Below are positions 55,028 to 64,000 of a stretch of 64,000 nucleotides of DNA, piece after piece. The translations under genes and the position numbers were made by a program. Origin of the DNA: an uncultured Oscillospiraceae bacterium. GTDB lineage: Bacteria > Bacillota > Clostridia > Oscillospirales > Oscillospiraceae. The notes under the pieces were generated by a model that did not search any database, had not been told where the DNA came from, and saw nothing but the letters and a program-made list of their open reading frames with translations. The stretch spans positions 1 to 64,000 of the forward strand of contig CALWVS010000002.1 of assembly GCA_944385095.1 (NCBI GenBank), read 5' to 3'. Positions within the stretch are counted from its first letter, which is position 1, and every line of letters starts with the position of its first letter.

Positions 55028-58000
55028 ATGCAAGAAAGACAAGTGCGGCGTTTGACCCTTATGGTAGCAGAAAGAATGGAGCAGGAACAGCTATCCTGCG
55101 CCTCTACCAGACGGGAAGCAATGGAGTTATTGCGTACACCGGGTTGGATGGAGGAATTGAGTGCCCTGTTGCCCTTGCGCAGACGGTTGGAATGTGGTGA
55201 AGTGTTGGGAGTTTGTGCCCCTATTTTGGCAAAACTGTCACCAGTGCCAGAGGATGGCTGGCTCTCCTTTTGTTACCGCTATGTGCGCTCTATTTTATAT
55301 CCCCAAGGGGGGTTCGCACCTGATGCAGAGGAGTATGAGGTAGGAGCAAAGTTTTTTCTTCTTGTATTGCAGGTACTGCTGGACTATGAGAGAACAGTGC
55401 TGCCCTTTGACCCATTGATGGATTTGGCGTTTCTCACAGAAGAGGAGTATCGAGGATATGAATTGGAGGGAGAGTATCGTCAACTATTATACTATTATCG
55501 AAAAGAATATGTATATGAATTGATGCGATTGGGACAGGAAGTGACCCCATTCCGTACATTGGGTCATATCGGTGGAGTACACCATATTGCCATGACAGTG
55601 GCGCGGGGGTTACAGGCGGCTGGTGTGGAAATCGACCTGTCTCTCATATCAGGAGCCGCAGCAGCCCATGATATTGGAAAATATGGATGTAGACCAGGAG
55701 AGAGAGTGCCCTATCTCCATTACTACTACACTGACCAGTGGTTGCTGGAACGTGGAATGGAAGGAATTAGCCATATTGCAGCCAACCATTCCACATGGGA
55801 TTTGGAGCTTGAATCTCTATCAGTAGAGTCTCTGTGTCTCATTTATGCAGATTTCCGTTCCAAACAGGATCGAGACGAAAATGGAAATGAAATTACTGTA
55901 TTATATCCACTGGATGAGTCATTTCAGGTCATTCTGTCAAAATTGGATAATGTGGATGCCAGCAAACGGCGCAGATATGAACTTGTGTATGGAAAATTGC
56001 ATGATTTTGAGAACTATATGTGTACATTAGGGGTGGATATTGGGCTGACAGGGCAAATGCAGGAACCCAAAGCCTACAAAGACCCTGCTCTCATGGGACC
56101 AGAGGAGACAGTAGAGAAATTGACGCTGTTATCAGTGGAACATAACTTAAAATTGATGCACTTATTGTCAAATGAAAGAAAATTTGGCAACATTATTGAG
56201 TCTGCCCGTTCCACAAAAGACTGGAAGCAGCTGAGAGCGTATCTGAATATTTTTGGAGAGTATTTCACTTATTTGTCCGTGAAGCAAAAAAGACAAGCGT
56301 TGGCATTTCTCTATGAACTTCTGGTTCACCGAGAGGGAGATATCCGCAGACAAGCGGCTGCATTGATGGGGCAGATGATTGCACGGTTCCACTTGGTCTA
56401 TCGGAAAGAACTGCCTGTGGATGCACCAGAAGACCCTGCGGAGGCTGTGCCATTTACACTATGGGAACAGTATTTAAATATGATTTTGTATCCCGACCAC
56501 AAAACCACCCAACAACAGAGGGCGCATATCAGTTATACCTTGAAACTGGTACTGACCGCTTTGCTGGATTATGCCAGACCCAGTGACATTCCACATTTCT
56601 TAGGCGCATTGCTGCGCTACTATGAAAATGCTTACAATATGGATGCAGATACCGCCTTTACCTTATTAGATGCAGCCAGATATATTCCTTCCAAATACTG
56701 TGATGATGAAGTACGCAGCACATTGATTGAATTTGCTGCCCAATGGGCGGGGTCAAAGGATTTGAGGATGGAGACAGCCACTCTGCAATTCCTGAGACGG
56801 GCAGAACGTTCTCTGTCACGACAGCACCCACTGTTGAAACGCATTGTGGAAATTGCCAAAACAGTACAACCAAACAGTTTGCCTGTTACCTTTTTACAGT
56901 ACCGCATTTTGAAACGTGCAGGGGAAAATGTGAGCAGTCATAAGCATCTTCTATATGAACAGGATGTAACCAGTGAAGTTTTTCTGGACAATCTAAAGAC
57001 AGCAACTCCATGGATTGTGAAATCCGTGGGTGTGGAATTGCTGCAAGACCAGATAGAACATGGAATGATGGAGCATATTCTGCATATCTGTACACACTAC
57101 TCCAATTTGATTAAGGTTTCAGAACGTGTTGTGGTGCGACATGATGCAGGTGCTGCACTGGTGCGGATTTTGCCACTTTTACGCCGTGACCAACGCAATG
57201 AGGTGGTTGTGGAGCTTGGAAAGGGGCTGGAAATGGGTCAATATTCCATTTCGAAATACATTCCTGAGTATTTGGGGCAAGCCGCCCTCTTTTTACATCC
57301 CAGTGAGTTGGATGAGCAGGTACTATGGTTGAAAACATTGCTGGGTTCCCCCAATGACTCTGCTGTTTCTGGCGCACTCAATACCATAGGAGTTCTGTTG
57401 CAGTACTACCCCACCTACCGTACACGATTTACTCAGTCAGAACTTTCTTATGAAAACCGCCGACAGGATTTGTTGGGACTGCTTTTGCAGGGACTTGCCC
57501 ACTACCGTACACCTGTACGGCAAGAGGCGCTGCTGGTGGTTGGAAAGCTGCTCTTTGAAAGTCGAATTCTTCCCATGGAAGAAAAGGCACATATTTTCAG
57601 ATTAAGCTACCATAAGCTGCTCTTTTTGATTCAGGAATCTGGAAATCACGCCGATGATCTCACCTTTTTTTATCGTGCCTCTGCACTGGCATACATCAAC
57701 CGCTTTATCTCCCTTTGGCGGCTGGATCATGGGACCTTCGCCCTGCCAGCTCCACGAAAAATTGCATTTTTCCCTGGGACTTTTGACCCATTTACTCTGT
57801 CTCACAAAGGAATTGTATGTGCCATCCGAGATCTGGGATTTGAGGTCTACCTTGCCATAGATGAATTTTCTTGGTCGAAAAAAGCACAGCCACATCTGAT
57901 TCGCAGACAAATTGTAAATCTGTCTGTGGCAGGAGATTTCCATGTCCACCTGTTTCCAGATGATATTCCAGTGAATATTGCAAACCCCAGTGACCTGAAA

Positions 58001-59830
58001 CGACTACAAGAGTTGTTCCCCACACAGCAGGTCTATCTGGTGGTGGGAAGTGATGTAGTTGCACATGCTTCCTCCTATCAAAATCCCCCTCAGCCATGGT
58101 CTGTCCACTCTATGAACCATATTATTTTCCATCGAGCAGGAGAGGAGCCACTGCCAAAAGGGGAGAAACTGCCCATTACTGGTTCTGTGATTCAGCTTCA
58201 ATTACCACCCCATTTAGAGGACATCAGTTCCACACGTATTCGTGAAAATGTGGATTTGAACCGAGATATTTCTAATTTAATTGATCCAGTCATTCAGGAT
58301 TTTATCTACCGGAATGGTCTTTATCTGAGGGACAGTCAGAATAAACCTGTGTTAGGGCGTAGGGATGTCCAATTCCAGTGGGTTTCAGAGCCAGACGCCT
58401 ATATGATTGCCGACCTGACCGCTGGACGGGGAGACCGTGAGGCAATACGGACAGGGGTATTGCAGGGAAAAGACCAGTTGTTGCTCTTCCGCAGAGGTGG
58501 GCAACTGATGGGGTATGCCAGTTTCCGATATTTGACGGCAACCCAGCTATTTGGTGCATTGAAAGATACTGAACTAGCCAATCGGATTCGGCTGCGTTCT
58601 GCTGGTACTACATTGATGATTACTTCCATCGGTGCAGATTGTTCTGACCCATTGTGTGACAATTTACAGTTAATTTTGACGGAAGTTTTGGCAAAGGCGC
58701 TGGCAGATGACTGTATTTATGGGCTCTATTTCCCATATGGAACCCTGCCAGATGAAACCTTAGAGGATACACTTCAGCGACAGGGATTTTTAAGGCAGGA
58801 GGGCACCACACCCCTGTGGGAAGTGGATATGAGTGCTCCATCTGTGCTGTTCCAGAACTTAGAGACCGCGATTCAAGAGCCACTGAGCCAGAATGTGCAG
58901 GTTTTAACTGCCATACAGGAGGGACATAAACAACTGCAACGGGCATTGACAAAACTGTATCCTCGATTCCTGCTTTTGACTATCTCGTCAGAGGTCATGC
59001 ACCAAAGGCTGTTAGAGATGATTACAAGCTACAATGAGGTACCATCTGAACCAACAACCCCAAGAAAACTGGGAAAAAATATGTGTGTACCCTATGGCAA
59101 ACTGTTGCGCGGAAAAATAGTCCCCAACACAGTGACAAAAACCATTCATACAGACCGTGTCTATACACCGGATTTGTCAGAAAGCACTATGGAGGCGTTC
59201 CCATACTATGCCCCCATCCCAAGTCAAATCCGAACCATTAAATCCTTCCAGCGTCCTGTGATTCTGGTAGACGACCTGATGCACCCAGGATTTCGGATTC
59301 AATCCCTTGACCTAATTTTGCGCCAGGAAAATGTAGATATTCGTATGGTTTTGGTAGGACTGTTGTCAGGACATGGACGGGATTTGATGGAATCTCTGGG
59401 ATGGCCAGTGGACAGTGTGTATTATCTGCCCAGACTGCGGGATTGGTTTATCGAATCCACCCTGTATCCCTTTGTGGGTGGCAATACCGTGCAACGTGAT
59501 ACCTCTCCAGTACCTGGATTGTTGCCAGGAATCAACCACATTTTGCCCTATGCATCCCCTGCATTCCGAGGGCAGTGCACTGAGGAGGCAGTGTTTGAGG
59601 TGTCCCGCTGCTGTCTGGAATCTGCCTACAAGTTGATTTTTACATTGGAGCAGGAGTACAGAACCCTGTATGGAAAAAATTTAACATTAAGTCGATTGCC
59701 AGAGGCAATTATATTGCCACTGTGCCCAGATAAGGGGACCTGTTTGCGGTATGATCCATCATTGGCAGCCTCTGAATATCTGGAAAATGATTTGGAGCAG
59801 TTGTTGCGAACCCATATTCAGTGGGGATAA
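55028..59830 (+). CDS. Giant multidomain protein: HD hydrolase, helical repeats, NadD-like nucleotidyltransferase, GNAT-like and phosphoribosyltransferase-like regions
   Basis: The 1600-residue cytosolic protein has several parts. The HD domain has His in GGVHHIAM (near 185), HD in AAAAHDIGKYG (214-215) and His in ISHIAANHSTW (249-254). Residues about 360-900 are helical and HEAT-like (REGDIRRQAAALMGQMI, YRTPVRQEALLVVGKLL). A nucleotidyltransferase domain follows, with GTFDPFTLSHKG (917-928) and ISSTRIRE (1066-1073), the NadD-type motifs. Residues about 1090-1290 resemble a GNAT acetyltransferase (GQLMGYASFRYL, LMITSIGAD). Near 1408-1424 lies VILVDDLMHPGFRI, like the PRPP-binding loop of phosphoribosyltransferases. 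Two genes follow at 26-27 bp. The NadD-like domain and the partner genes suggest nucleotide-cofactor chemistry (inference). The family is not recognised by name. Confidence 0.85.
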   Translation: MQERQVRRLTLMVAERMEQEQLSCASTRREAMELLRTPGWMEELSALLPLRRRLECGEVLGVCAPILAKLSPVPEDGWLSFCYRYVRSILYPQGGFAPDAEEYEVGAKFFLLVLQVLLDYERTVLPFDPLMDLAFLTEEEYRGYELEGEYRQLLYYYRKEYVYELMRLGQEVTPFRTLGHIGGVHHIAMTVARGLQAAGVEIDLSLISGAAAAHDIGKYGCRPGERVPYLHYYYTDQWLLERGMEGISHIAANHSTWDLELESLSVESLCLIYADFRSKQDRDENGNEITVLYPLDESFQVILSKLDNVDASKRRRYELVYGKLHDFENYMCTLGVDIGLTGQMQEPKAYKDPALMGPEETVEKLTLLSVEHNLKLMHLLSNERKFGNIIESARSTKDWKQLRAYLNIFGEYFTYLSVKQKRQALAFLYELLVHREGDIRRQAAALMGQMIARFHLVYRKELPVDAPEDPAEAVPFTLWEQYLNMILYPDHKTTQQQRAHISYTLKLVLTALLDYARPSDIPHFLGALLRYYENAYNMDADTAFTLLDAARYIPSKYCDDEVRSTLIEFAAQWAGSKDLRMETATLQFLRRAERSLSRQHPLLKRIVEIAKTVQPNSLPVTFLQYRILKRAGENVSSHKHLLYEQDVTSEVFLDNLKTATPWIVKSVGVELLQDQIEHGMMEHILHICTHYSNLIKVSERVVVRHDAGAALVRILPLLRRDQRNEVVVELGKGLEMGQYSISKYIPEYLGQAALFLHPSELDEQVLWLKTLLGSPNDSAVSGALNTIGVLLQYYPTYRTRFTQSELSYENRRQDLLGLLLQGLAHYRTPVRQEALLVVGKLLFESRILPMEEKAHIFRLSYHKLLFLIQESGNHADDLTFFYRASALAYINRFISLWRLDHGTFALPAPRKIAFFPGTFDPFTLSHKGIVCAIRDLGFEVYLAIDEFSWSKKAQPHLIRRQIVNLSVAGDFHVHLFPDDIPVNIANPSDLKRLQELFPTQQVYLVVGSDVVAHASSYQNPPQPWSVHSMNHIIFHRAGEEPLPKGEKLPITGSVIQLQLPPHLEDISSTRIRENVDLNRDISNLIDPVIQDFIYRNGLYLRDSQNKPVLGRRDVQFQWVSEPDAYMIADLTAGRGDREAIRTGVLQGKDQLLLFRRGGQLMGYASFRYLTATQLFGALKDTELANRIRLRSAGTTLMITSIGADCSDPLCDNLQLILTEVLAKALADDCIYGLYFPYGTLPDETLEDTLQRQGFLRQEGTTPLWEVDMSAPSVLFQNLETAIQEPLSQNVQVLTAIQEGHKQLQRALTKLYPRFLLLTISSEVMHQRLLEMITSYNEVPSEPTTPRKLGKNMCVPYGKLLRGKIVPNTVTKTIHTDRVYTPDLSESTMEAFPYYAPIPSQIRTIKSFQRPVILVDDLMHPGFRIQSLDLILRQENVDIRMVLVGLLSGHGRDLMESLGWPVDSVYYLPRLRDWFIESTLYPFVGGNTVQRDTSPVPGLLPGINHILPYASPAFRGQCTEEAVFEVSRCCLESAYKLIFTLEQEYRTLYGKNLTLSRLPEAIILPLCPDKGTCLRYDPSLAASEYLENDLEQLLRTHIQWG

Positions 59831-59856
59831 TAGACATCTTATATGAGGTGAGGAAC

Positions 59857-61095
59857 ATGTATTACTACTATGAAAAAGCCGGCAAGGTATTGGCATCCAG
59901 TCAAGAGAATTTGCCCTACCCATCTATCACACCAACAGGAACAGAACATATCTACTACTTAATAGATGGGGACCCTGTACTGGGACGGGGCATGTTTAAA
60001 GTAAATCACGCCGGGCAGCTGGCGTGCCCCCATGATTTGCGTGTTTTGGATGCCTCCCGACTGCCTCAAGTGCAGTTGGATGAGACTTTGACCCAAGCAT
60101 TGGAACATGGCACCTTGACAGCGGTCAATACTGGTCGAGTCAACTGGGAATCCTGTCTGGAGGTGCAGCCAAAGACGGAGAAAAAGAGGGTACATATTCT
60201 GGCCATTGGAGATGTGGGCTCTACGTTGTTGACCGGGCTGAAACTGTTGGGAGGAGATGTGATTTCTACCATTGGTATTTGCGATGTCAGCCAGCAGACC
60301 ACAGCCAGATGGGAATTTGAAATGGGGCAAATCAATCTGCCTTGGGAGTATGATGCTTTTCCTGAGGTGGAGATTGTGCCAAAAGAGAACTTATTTGATT
60401 GTGATTTGTTTGTATTTGTGGCATCCAGAGGGATTCCCCCTGTTGGCTCTCAAATAAAAGATGTGAGAATGGCACAGTTTGAAACCAATGCCGCCATTGT
60501 AAAAGAATATGCAAGGATGGCAAGAGAGGCAAAGTTCCAGGGGTTATGGTGCGCTGTGTCTGACCCTGTGGACCCACTGGCAAAGACAGCCTATTTGGAG
60601 AGCAACCGAGATGAAAACGGGCAATGGGATGGAAAGGGACTGAGACCAGAGCAGGTACAGGGGTTTGGTCTGGGCGTTATGAATGCAAGAGCAGCTTATT
60701 TTGCAAAGAGAGATGAGCGGCTGGCGTCCTTTTTGAAAGAAGGTCGCTCCTTTGGTCCTCATGGAACAGGGTTATTTATTGCCAATTCTCTGGAACACTA
60801 TGATGAACAACTGTCTCAGGAGCTGACACAGCTCACTGTGACTGCCAACCTGAAAATGCGTGAAATTGGATTTAAACCCTATGTCGCACCCGCTCTGTCC
60901 TCTGGTGCCCTGTCTCTCCTGTTGACCATGAGAGGAGAGTGGCACTGTGGCTCTGTCTTTTTGGATGGAATTTATATGGGGGTAAAGAACCGCTATACCC
61001 CAGCAGGTGTAGAGACAGAACTGCTTTCCCAGATACCTGATCCACTGTTTGCCCATATTCAGGAGGCAGCAGACCATCTAAAGGGCATTTTGTAA
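59857..61095 (+). CDS. Lactate/malate dehydrogenase-like NAD-binding protein
   Basis: The 412-residue protein has a roughly 105-residue N-terminal region of unknown type (MYYYYEKAGKVLASSQ). A Rossmann domain follows with HILAIGDVGSTLLTGLKLLG (about 114-133) and an Asp at the end of the second strand (ICD, 143) favouring NAD(H). Further blocks CAVSDPVDP (232-240) and GFGLGVMNARAAYFAKR mirror lactate/malate dehydrogenase topology, and FGPHGTG supplies a candidate catalytic His. Whether it is an active dehydrogenase is unclear. ATG 59857 is chosen from GAGGTGAGG upstream. It is the second gene of the three-gene unit with the giant protein. Confidence 0.75.
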   Translation: MYYYYEKAGKVLASSQENLPYPSITPTGTEHIYYLIDGDPVLGRGMFKVNHAGQLACPHDLRVLDASRLPQVQLDETLTQALEHGTLTAVNTGRVNWESCLEVQPKTEKKRVHILAIGDVGSTLLTGLKLLGGDVISTIGICDVSQQTTARWEFEMGQINLPWEYDAFPEVEIVPKENLFDCDLFVFVASRGIPPVGSQIKDVRMAQFETNAAIVKEYARMAREAKFQGLWCAVSDPVDPLAKTAYLESNRDENGQWDGKGLRPEQVQGFGLGVMNARAAYFAKRDERLASFLKEGRSFGPHGTGLFIANSLEHYDEQLSQELTQLTVTANLKMREIGFKPYVAPALSSGALSLLLTMRGEWHCGSVFLDGIYMGVKNRYTPAGVETELLSQIPDPLFAHIQEAADHLKGIL

Positions 61096-61122
61096 GCCAA
61101 ACCGTGGTGAGAAGGTGAAGAA

Positions 61123-62181
61123 ATGGCACTGGTGGTTATTTGTCCAAAACAGGAAGGTGTCACACACCAGAGCAGAATGGAAGGAGTATTGCATAGGGTA
61201 CTGGAAAAAGAACGTGTGCAATGGATTACCCATGCACAGCAGCTAGAAGCCCTATGGGGACAGACAATCCTGTTTGCAGTTCAATTAAATGAGACAGGGT
61301 TGAATTTGGAGTATTATGCCATGTTATCCCGTTTGAGAGGAGAAACTGACCTACTGCATGGATGTACAGGTGGAATTTTGGTGGATGGAACAGGAGAATT
61401 ATACACAAAATCCACTGCAGCAGAACTGGCACTGGCATTGAGTGGAGCGGGCTGTCATCTCATTGGCAGACCATTGGTGGAGGCAACAGGCTCCCTTTTT
61501 AATTTTCGGATACAGGCAAACAATTTAAACTGTACTGTGGAACAGGCATATGAGACCGCAGTGGCAGAACTGGTCACACGGTTACAGACAGAACAATTTC
61601 CAAAGCGGGAAAATCCCAATCTTTTGGCACTTCACGCCTCCAGCTATCATGCTTCAAATACCATGACACTGTGGCAGAAAACAAAAAATCAACTGCCCAA
61701 ATCCTTTCAAATTACAGAAATAGGGCTGCGCAATGGCACCATCTATGACTGTGCAGCCTGTCCCTATACCACTTGTCTCCATTTTGGAGAAAGAGGTGGC
61801 TGTTTCTATGGTGGGGTCATGTCAGAAGAAGTTTACCCAGCCATTCGGCAGGCAGATGGGCTGATTTTAATGTGCCCAAACTACAATGATGCCATTTCTG
61901 CAAACTTAACCGCCTTTATTAACCGTTTAACCGCACTGTTTCGACAGACACGGTTTTATGATAAAGCAGTGTTTGCTATTGTGGTATCTGGATATTCTGG
62001 CAGTGATACTGTGGCTCGGCAGATTATTTCTGCACTCAACATGAATAAATCGTTTTATCTGCCAGCTCACAGTATCTGGATGGAAACAGCCAATGCACCA
62101 GGAGAAGTGCTGCATAATCAGGGGTTGACCCAGCGGTTGGATCAGTTTGTCCATATCATTACAGAAACATTACAGAGATAA
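61123..62181 (+). CDS. Flavodoxin-fold NAD(P)H-dependent oxidoreductase with N-terminal extension
   Basis: The 352-residue protein has an unrecognised N-terminal domain (about 1-160) and a C-terminal FMN-reductase/flavodoxin-like domain (about 165-345). The latter shows LLALHASSYHASNTMTLW (phosphate loop), a Cys set CAACPYTTC...GGC (Cys210, 213, 218, 227) like the CxxC of many FMN_red proteins, then ADGLILMCPNYNDAISANL and FAIVVSGYSGSD. It probably binds FMN; the Cys set could hold an iron-sulfur cluster or metal (inference). It is the third gene of the unit, 27 bp after the dehydrogenase-like gene, and a strong terminator follows. Confidence 0.8.
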   Translation: MALVVICPKQEGVTHQSRMEGVLHRVLEKERVQWITHAQQLEALWGQTILFAVQLNETGLNLEYYAMLSRLRGETDLLHGCTGGILVDGTGELYTKSTAAELALALSGAGCHLIGRPLVEATGSLFNFRIQANNLNCTVEQAYETAVAELVTRLQTEQFPKRENPNLLALHASSYHASNTMTLWQKTKNQLPKSFQITEIGLRNGTIYDCAACPYTTCLHFGERGGCFYGGVMSEEVYPAIRQADGLILMCPNYNDAISANLTAFINRLTALFRQTRFYDKAVFAIVVSGYSGSDTVARQIISALNMNKSFYLPAHSIWMETANAPGEVLHNQGLTQRLDQFVHIITETLQR

Positions 62182-62226
62182 AAATTACAACCCTTTCACA
62201 TGGTTATGTGAAAGGGTTGTAATTTT
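62181..62226. terminator. Strong bidirectional terminator
   Basis: Perfect 21-bp stem AAAATTACAACCCTTTCACAT with its complement and a 4-nt loop; T-rich on both strands, between convergent genes. Confidence 0.9.
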
Positions 62227-63082
62227 ATCTACAATGCTGGGACCATATACGACCAATGATAGCACCAAACACAAAAATATTCCCGCAAAAATAGAGCCAG
62301 GCAAGCAGAATCATGAGAGATGCTAAGGAACCATATACAAGAGAATAGCGGGTGGACATGTCAATAAACCAGGAAAAGAGAGCGGAACATGCCACCATAG
62401 CAAGGGCAGAGAGGCAGGCAGTAGCACGCAAAATACCACGGTGTTGGCGTCGAATTGCAGTTGGGGTTCCTGCGCGATATACCATGAGGACCAAAAGGAA
62501 CACAGATGAAAACAGCAAAAGATAGCGTAGCCACTGCCAAATAGAGGAGAAAGACGGCAATGGAATGGAAGAGGGGATAAATTGTTCTAAAACAAGAAAA
62601 AACCACTCCCCTGTAAAAATAACAATGATAGAGAGATACACAGTTAACAGGAACAGGAGCGAGAGGGAGACACTAAAGAAAATCCGATGCAGAGAATGGG
62701 AAAGGGGCACTTCATAGAGGTCATCCATCGTTTGCAGCAGTGTGCGCATACCAGCAGAGGCAGAAACCAGAATGGTGAATAGACTTGCAAAGAGCAGAGG
62801 TGTGGTCTGTGCTTTGGGAATGGATGAGACGTAGTTGAGATAATCTGACATAATTTGAATGCTGTCTTGTGGCAAAAAGGGTTCCAATCCATTTAAAAGT
62901 TCAGGGGCACCAATAGGTAGTAACCCAATTAGAAAATGAATACACATTAAAAGAGGAAACAGAGTGAGGACAAGAAAATAGGAAAGTGCAGCGGCGGCAC
63001 GGGAACCACCTATTCTACCGTGAGTTTCAGCAATTTCAAAAATCCATGTAATAGGTTGAGGAATCTTCCAGTTTATTCTCAT
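62225..63082 (-). CDS. YihY/BrkB-family membrane protein
   Basis: The 285-residue integral membrane protein has six predicted helices and the family blocks GGSRAAAALSYFLVLTLFPLL (about residues 26-46) and the C-terminal LVYGSLASLMILLAWLYFCG. The family was once labelled ribonuclease BN, a call since dropped; its function, possibly a transporter, is unresolved. It is convergent with the three-gene unit. Confidence 0.9.
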   Translation of the reverse strand: MRINWKIPQPITWIFEIAETHGRIGGSRAAAALSYFLVLTLFPLLMCIHFLIGLLPIGAPELLNGLEPFLPQDSIQIMSDYLNYVSSIPKAQTTPLLFASLFTILVSASAGMRTLLQTMDDLYEVPLSHSLHRIFFSVSLSLLFLLTVYLSIIVIFTGEWFFLVLEQFIPSSIPLPSFSSIWQWLRYLLLFSSVFLLVLMVYRAGTPTAIRRQHRGILRATACLSALAMVACSALFSWFIDMSTRYSLVYGSLASLMILLAWLYFCGNIFVFGAIIGRIWSQHCR

Positions 63083-63144
63083 AACATCACATCCTGATGT
63101 GGTTGTGTAGTGAGTGTAGCAGAAAATGAAAGAGAAGGAAATAG

Positions 63145-63175
63145 AAAAAAGCCGTCTGCTATGCAGACGGCTTAT
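63145..63175 (-). terminator. Terminator of rpsT
   Basis: Minus-strand stem AAGCCGTCTGC/GCAGACGGCTT with a tight loop, followed by TTTTTTC. Confidence 0.92.
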
Positions 63176-63199
63176 TCAGTGCCAGAAAAGAACAGACAA

Positions 63200-63463
63200 T
63201 CAAGCCAGCTTGTTCAGCTTAATGGTCATGCTGCTCTTCTTATGTGCAGCGTTGTTCTTGTGCAGAAGTCCCTTGACAACAGCCTTGTCAACAGCCTTAA
63301 CAGCGACCTTATAAGCTACATCGGCCTCGCTGCGGTTGCCTTCGGCTACAGCGGCCTCAAACTTCTTAATGTCGGTCTTCAGTGCAGACTTAGCGGCCTT
63401 GTTCTGCATAGCCTTGGTCTGAGAAACCAGAACACGCTTCTTAGCAGACTTAATATTTGGCAA
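63200..63463 (-). CDS. rpsT: 30S ribosomal protein S20
   Basis: S20 binds the lower body of 16S rRNA. The 87 residues read PNIKSAKKRVLVSQTKA at the start and GLLHKNNAAHKKSSMTIKL at the end. A TTG start at 63463 is required, since GGAGG lies about eight bases upstream and the family begins MPNIKSAKKR. S20 genes often use a weak start codon for autoregulation. Confidence 0.96.
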   Translation of the reverse strand: MPNIKSAKKRVLVSQTKAMQNKAAKSALKTDIKKFEAAVAEGNRSEADVAYKVAVKAVDKAVVKGLLHKNNAAHKKSSMTIKLNKLA

Positions 63464-63596
63464 ACCAAACACCTCCTCCGATTCTACCATCGTCAAATTT
63501 AGGCACAGAATCCCTGTGCAGATATGTATTATACCACCATGTTTTTTAAAATGCAACTATAAATTTTGAAAAAGAGCAATTTTTTTTGAAGGGGAA

Positions 63597-64000
63597 TCAA
63601 TCCTTTTTCATAATCACAAACTTCATCATGGGGTAGTTAATCACAACCTGCAAGAAGATGTTGATGACATTGGCAACTGTAGCGGCAAAGCTACCTACAT
63701 ACTGGCTGAGAATGGGGGTAATGTAGCCAGGCAGTGCAATGCTGATGAGACCAGCCACAGTCACAGTGAGGATGTACCAGCCGATGGTTTTGGAAATGTC
63801 CACAGTGGCACCAAACACCAATTTGCGCTGCACAATGTAGTTCACAATCTGAGCGCAGATATAGGCAACCAGGAAGCCCAGAAAACCACCTAGACCGCCT
63901 GAGCCTTCTGCACTGTAATCAAAAATAAACCACTGGAAGGGTTCGTTTAAGTTGGCAAACAGAATGCCAGTGGTCAACCAGAGAACCACAAAGTTTGTAA
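63597..64000 (-). CDS. GtrA-family membrane protein (partial)
   Basis: Four-helix membrane proteins of this family help translocate lipid-linked sugars such as bactoprenol glucose. The frame runs open to the window edge; helices include FLGFLVAYICAQIVNYIVQRKLVF (about residues 36-59 of the visible part, ending in the family R-K-x-V-F signature) and a C-terminal segment ending in MMKFVIMKKD. The start lies outside the window; a GTG at 63989 is possible but the frame continues upstream of it. Confidence 0.82.
   Translation of the reverse strand, partial: TNFVVLWLTTGILFANLNEPFQWFIFDYSAEGSGGLGGFLGFLVAYICAQIVNYIVQRKLVFGATVDISKTIGWYILTVTVAGLISIALPGYITPILSQYVGSFAATVANVINIFLQVVINYPMMKFVIMKKD

Overview
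The window reads as a chromosomal segment of a Gram-positive anaerobe of the Clostridia, most like an Oscillospiraceae-type gut bacterium (inference). Support: clean GGAGG-type ribosome binding sites with frequent GTG/TTG starts, sigma-A type promoters, an oxygen-sensitive class III ribonucleotide reductase (NrdD/NrdG), a QueT ECF component, zinc-type S14 and L36, S-layer-homology proteins, and a KOW-domain protein between map and infA. No phage, insertion sequence, CRISPR array or rRNA gene was found. Ribosomal protein genes use a visibly different, GC-richer codon set (CGT, CTG, AAG, GGT) than the AT-richer flanking genes.

Layout. 1-6.3 kb: NrdG, an exported M14 carboxypeptidase, lspA-rluD, a CBS-domain protein and an unknown membrane protein. 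6.4-10.1 kb: a LacI-controlled catabolic locus with a DapA-family aldolase and an Nramp-like transporter that lacks the usual metal-binding motifs and is frameshifted by a 61-bp A-B-A repeat insertion. 10.2-13.3 kb: UDP-galactopyranose mutase, a GT2 glycosyltransferase and a FlxA-like coiled-coil protein. 13.4-21 kb: housekeeping genes (lepA with an XRE regulator, pta, pncB, an HD hydrolase, a HAD phosphatase, secG, ridA). 21.1-25.7 kb: nrdD with a fused glutaredoxin-like domain behind two NrdR boxes, a Dus enzyme, an unknown protein, and queT with a structured leader that is probably a preQ1 riboswitch.

25.9-42.7 kb is the S10-spc-alpha ribosomal protein cluster (rpsJ to rplQ, with secY, adk, map, infA, rpmJ and rpoA). 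It is broken by unusually long non-coding stretches before rpsJ, between rpsJ and rplC, between rpsN and rpsH (hairpin plus new promoter) and before rpoA. 42.8-49.1 kb: a small NTPase, lexA, an ArsB/NhaD-type carrier, pgi, several small proteins, and tRNA-Thr, tRNA-Tyr and tRNA-Val genes with near-consensus promoters. 49.3-52.6 kb: two SLH-domain surface proteins, the second ended early by an in-frame TAG. 52.7-54.8 kb: a chemoreceptor.

55.0-62.2 kb holds the best candidate for an undescribed system. A 1600-residue protein combines an HD hydrolase, a helical-repeat region, a NadD-like nucleotidyltransferase, an acetyltransferase-like region and a phosphoribosyltransferase-like region. It is followed in one operon by a lactate/malate dehydrogenase-like protein and a flavodoxin-fold oxidoreductase, suggesting a nucleotide or dinucleotide cofactor pathway. 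The window ends with brkB/yihY, rpsT and a GtrA-family gene cut by the window edge.
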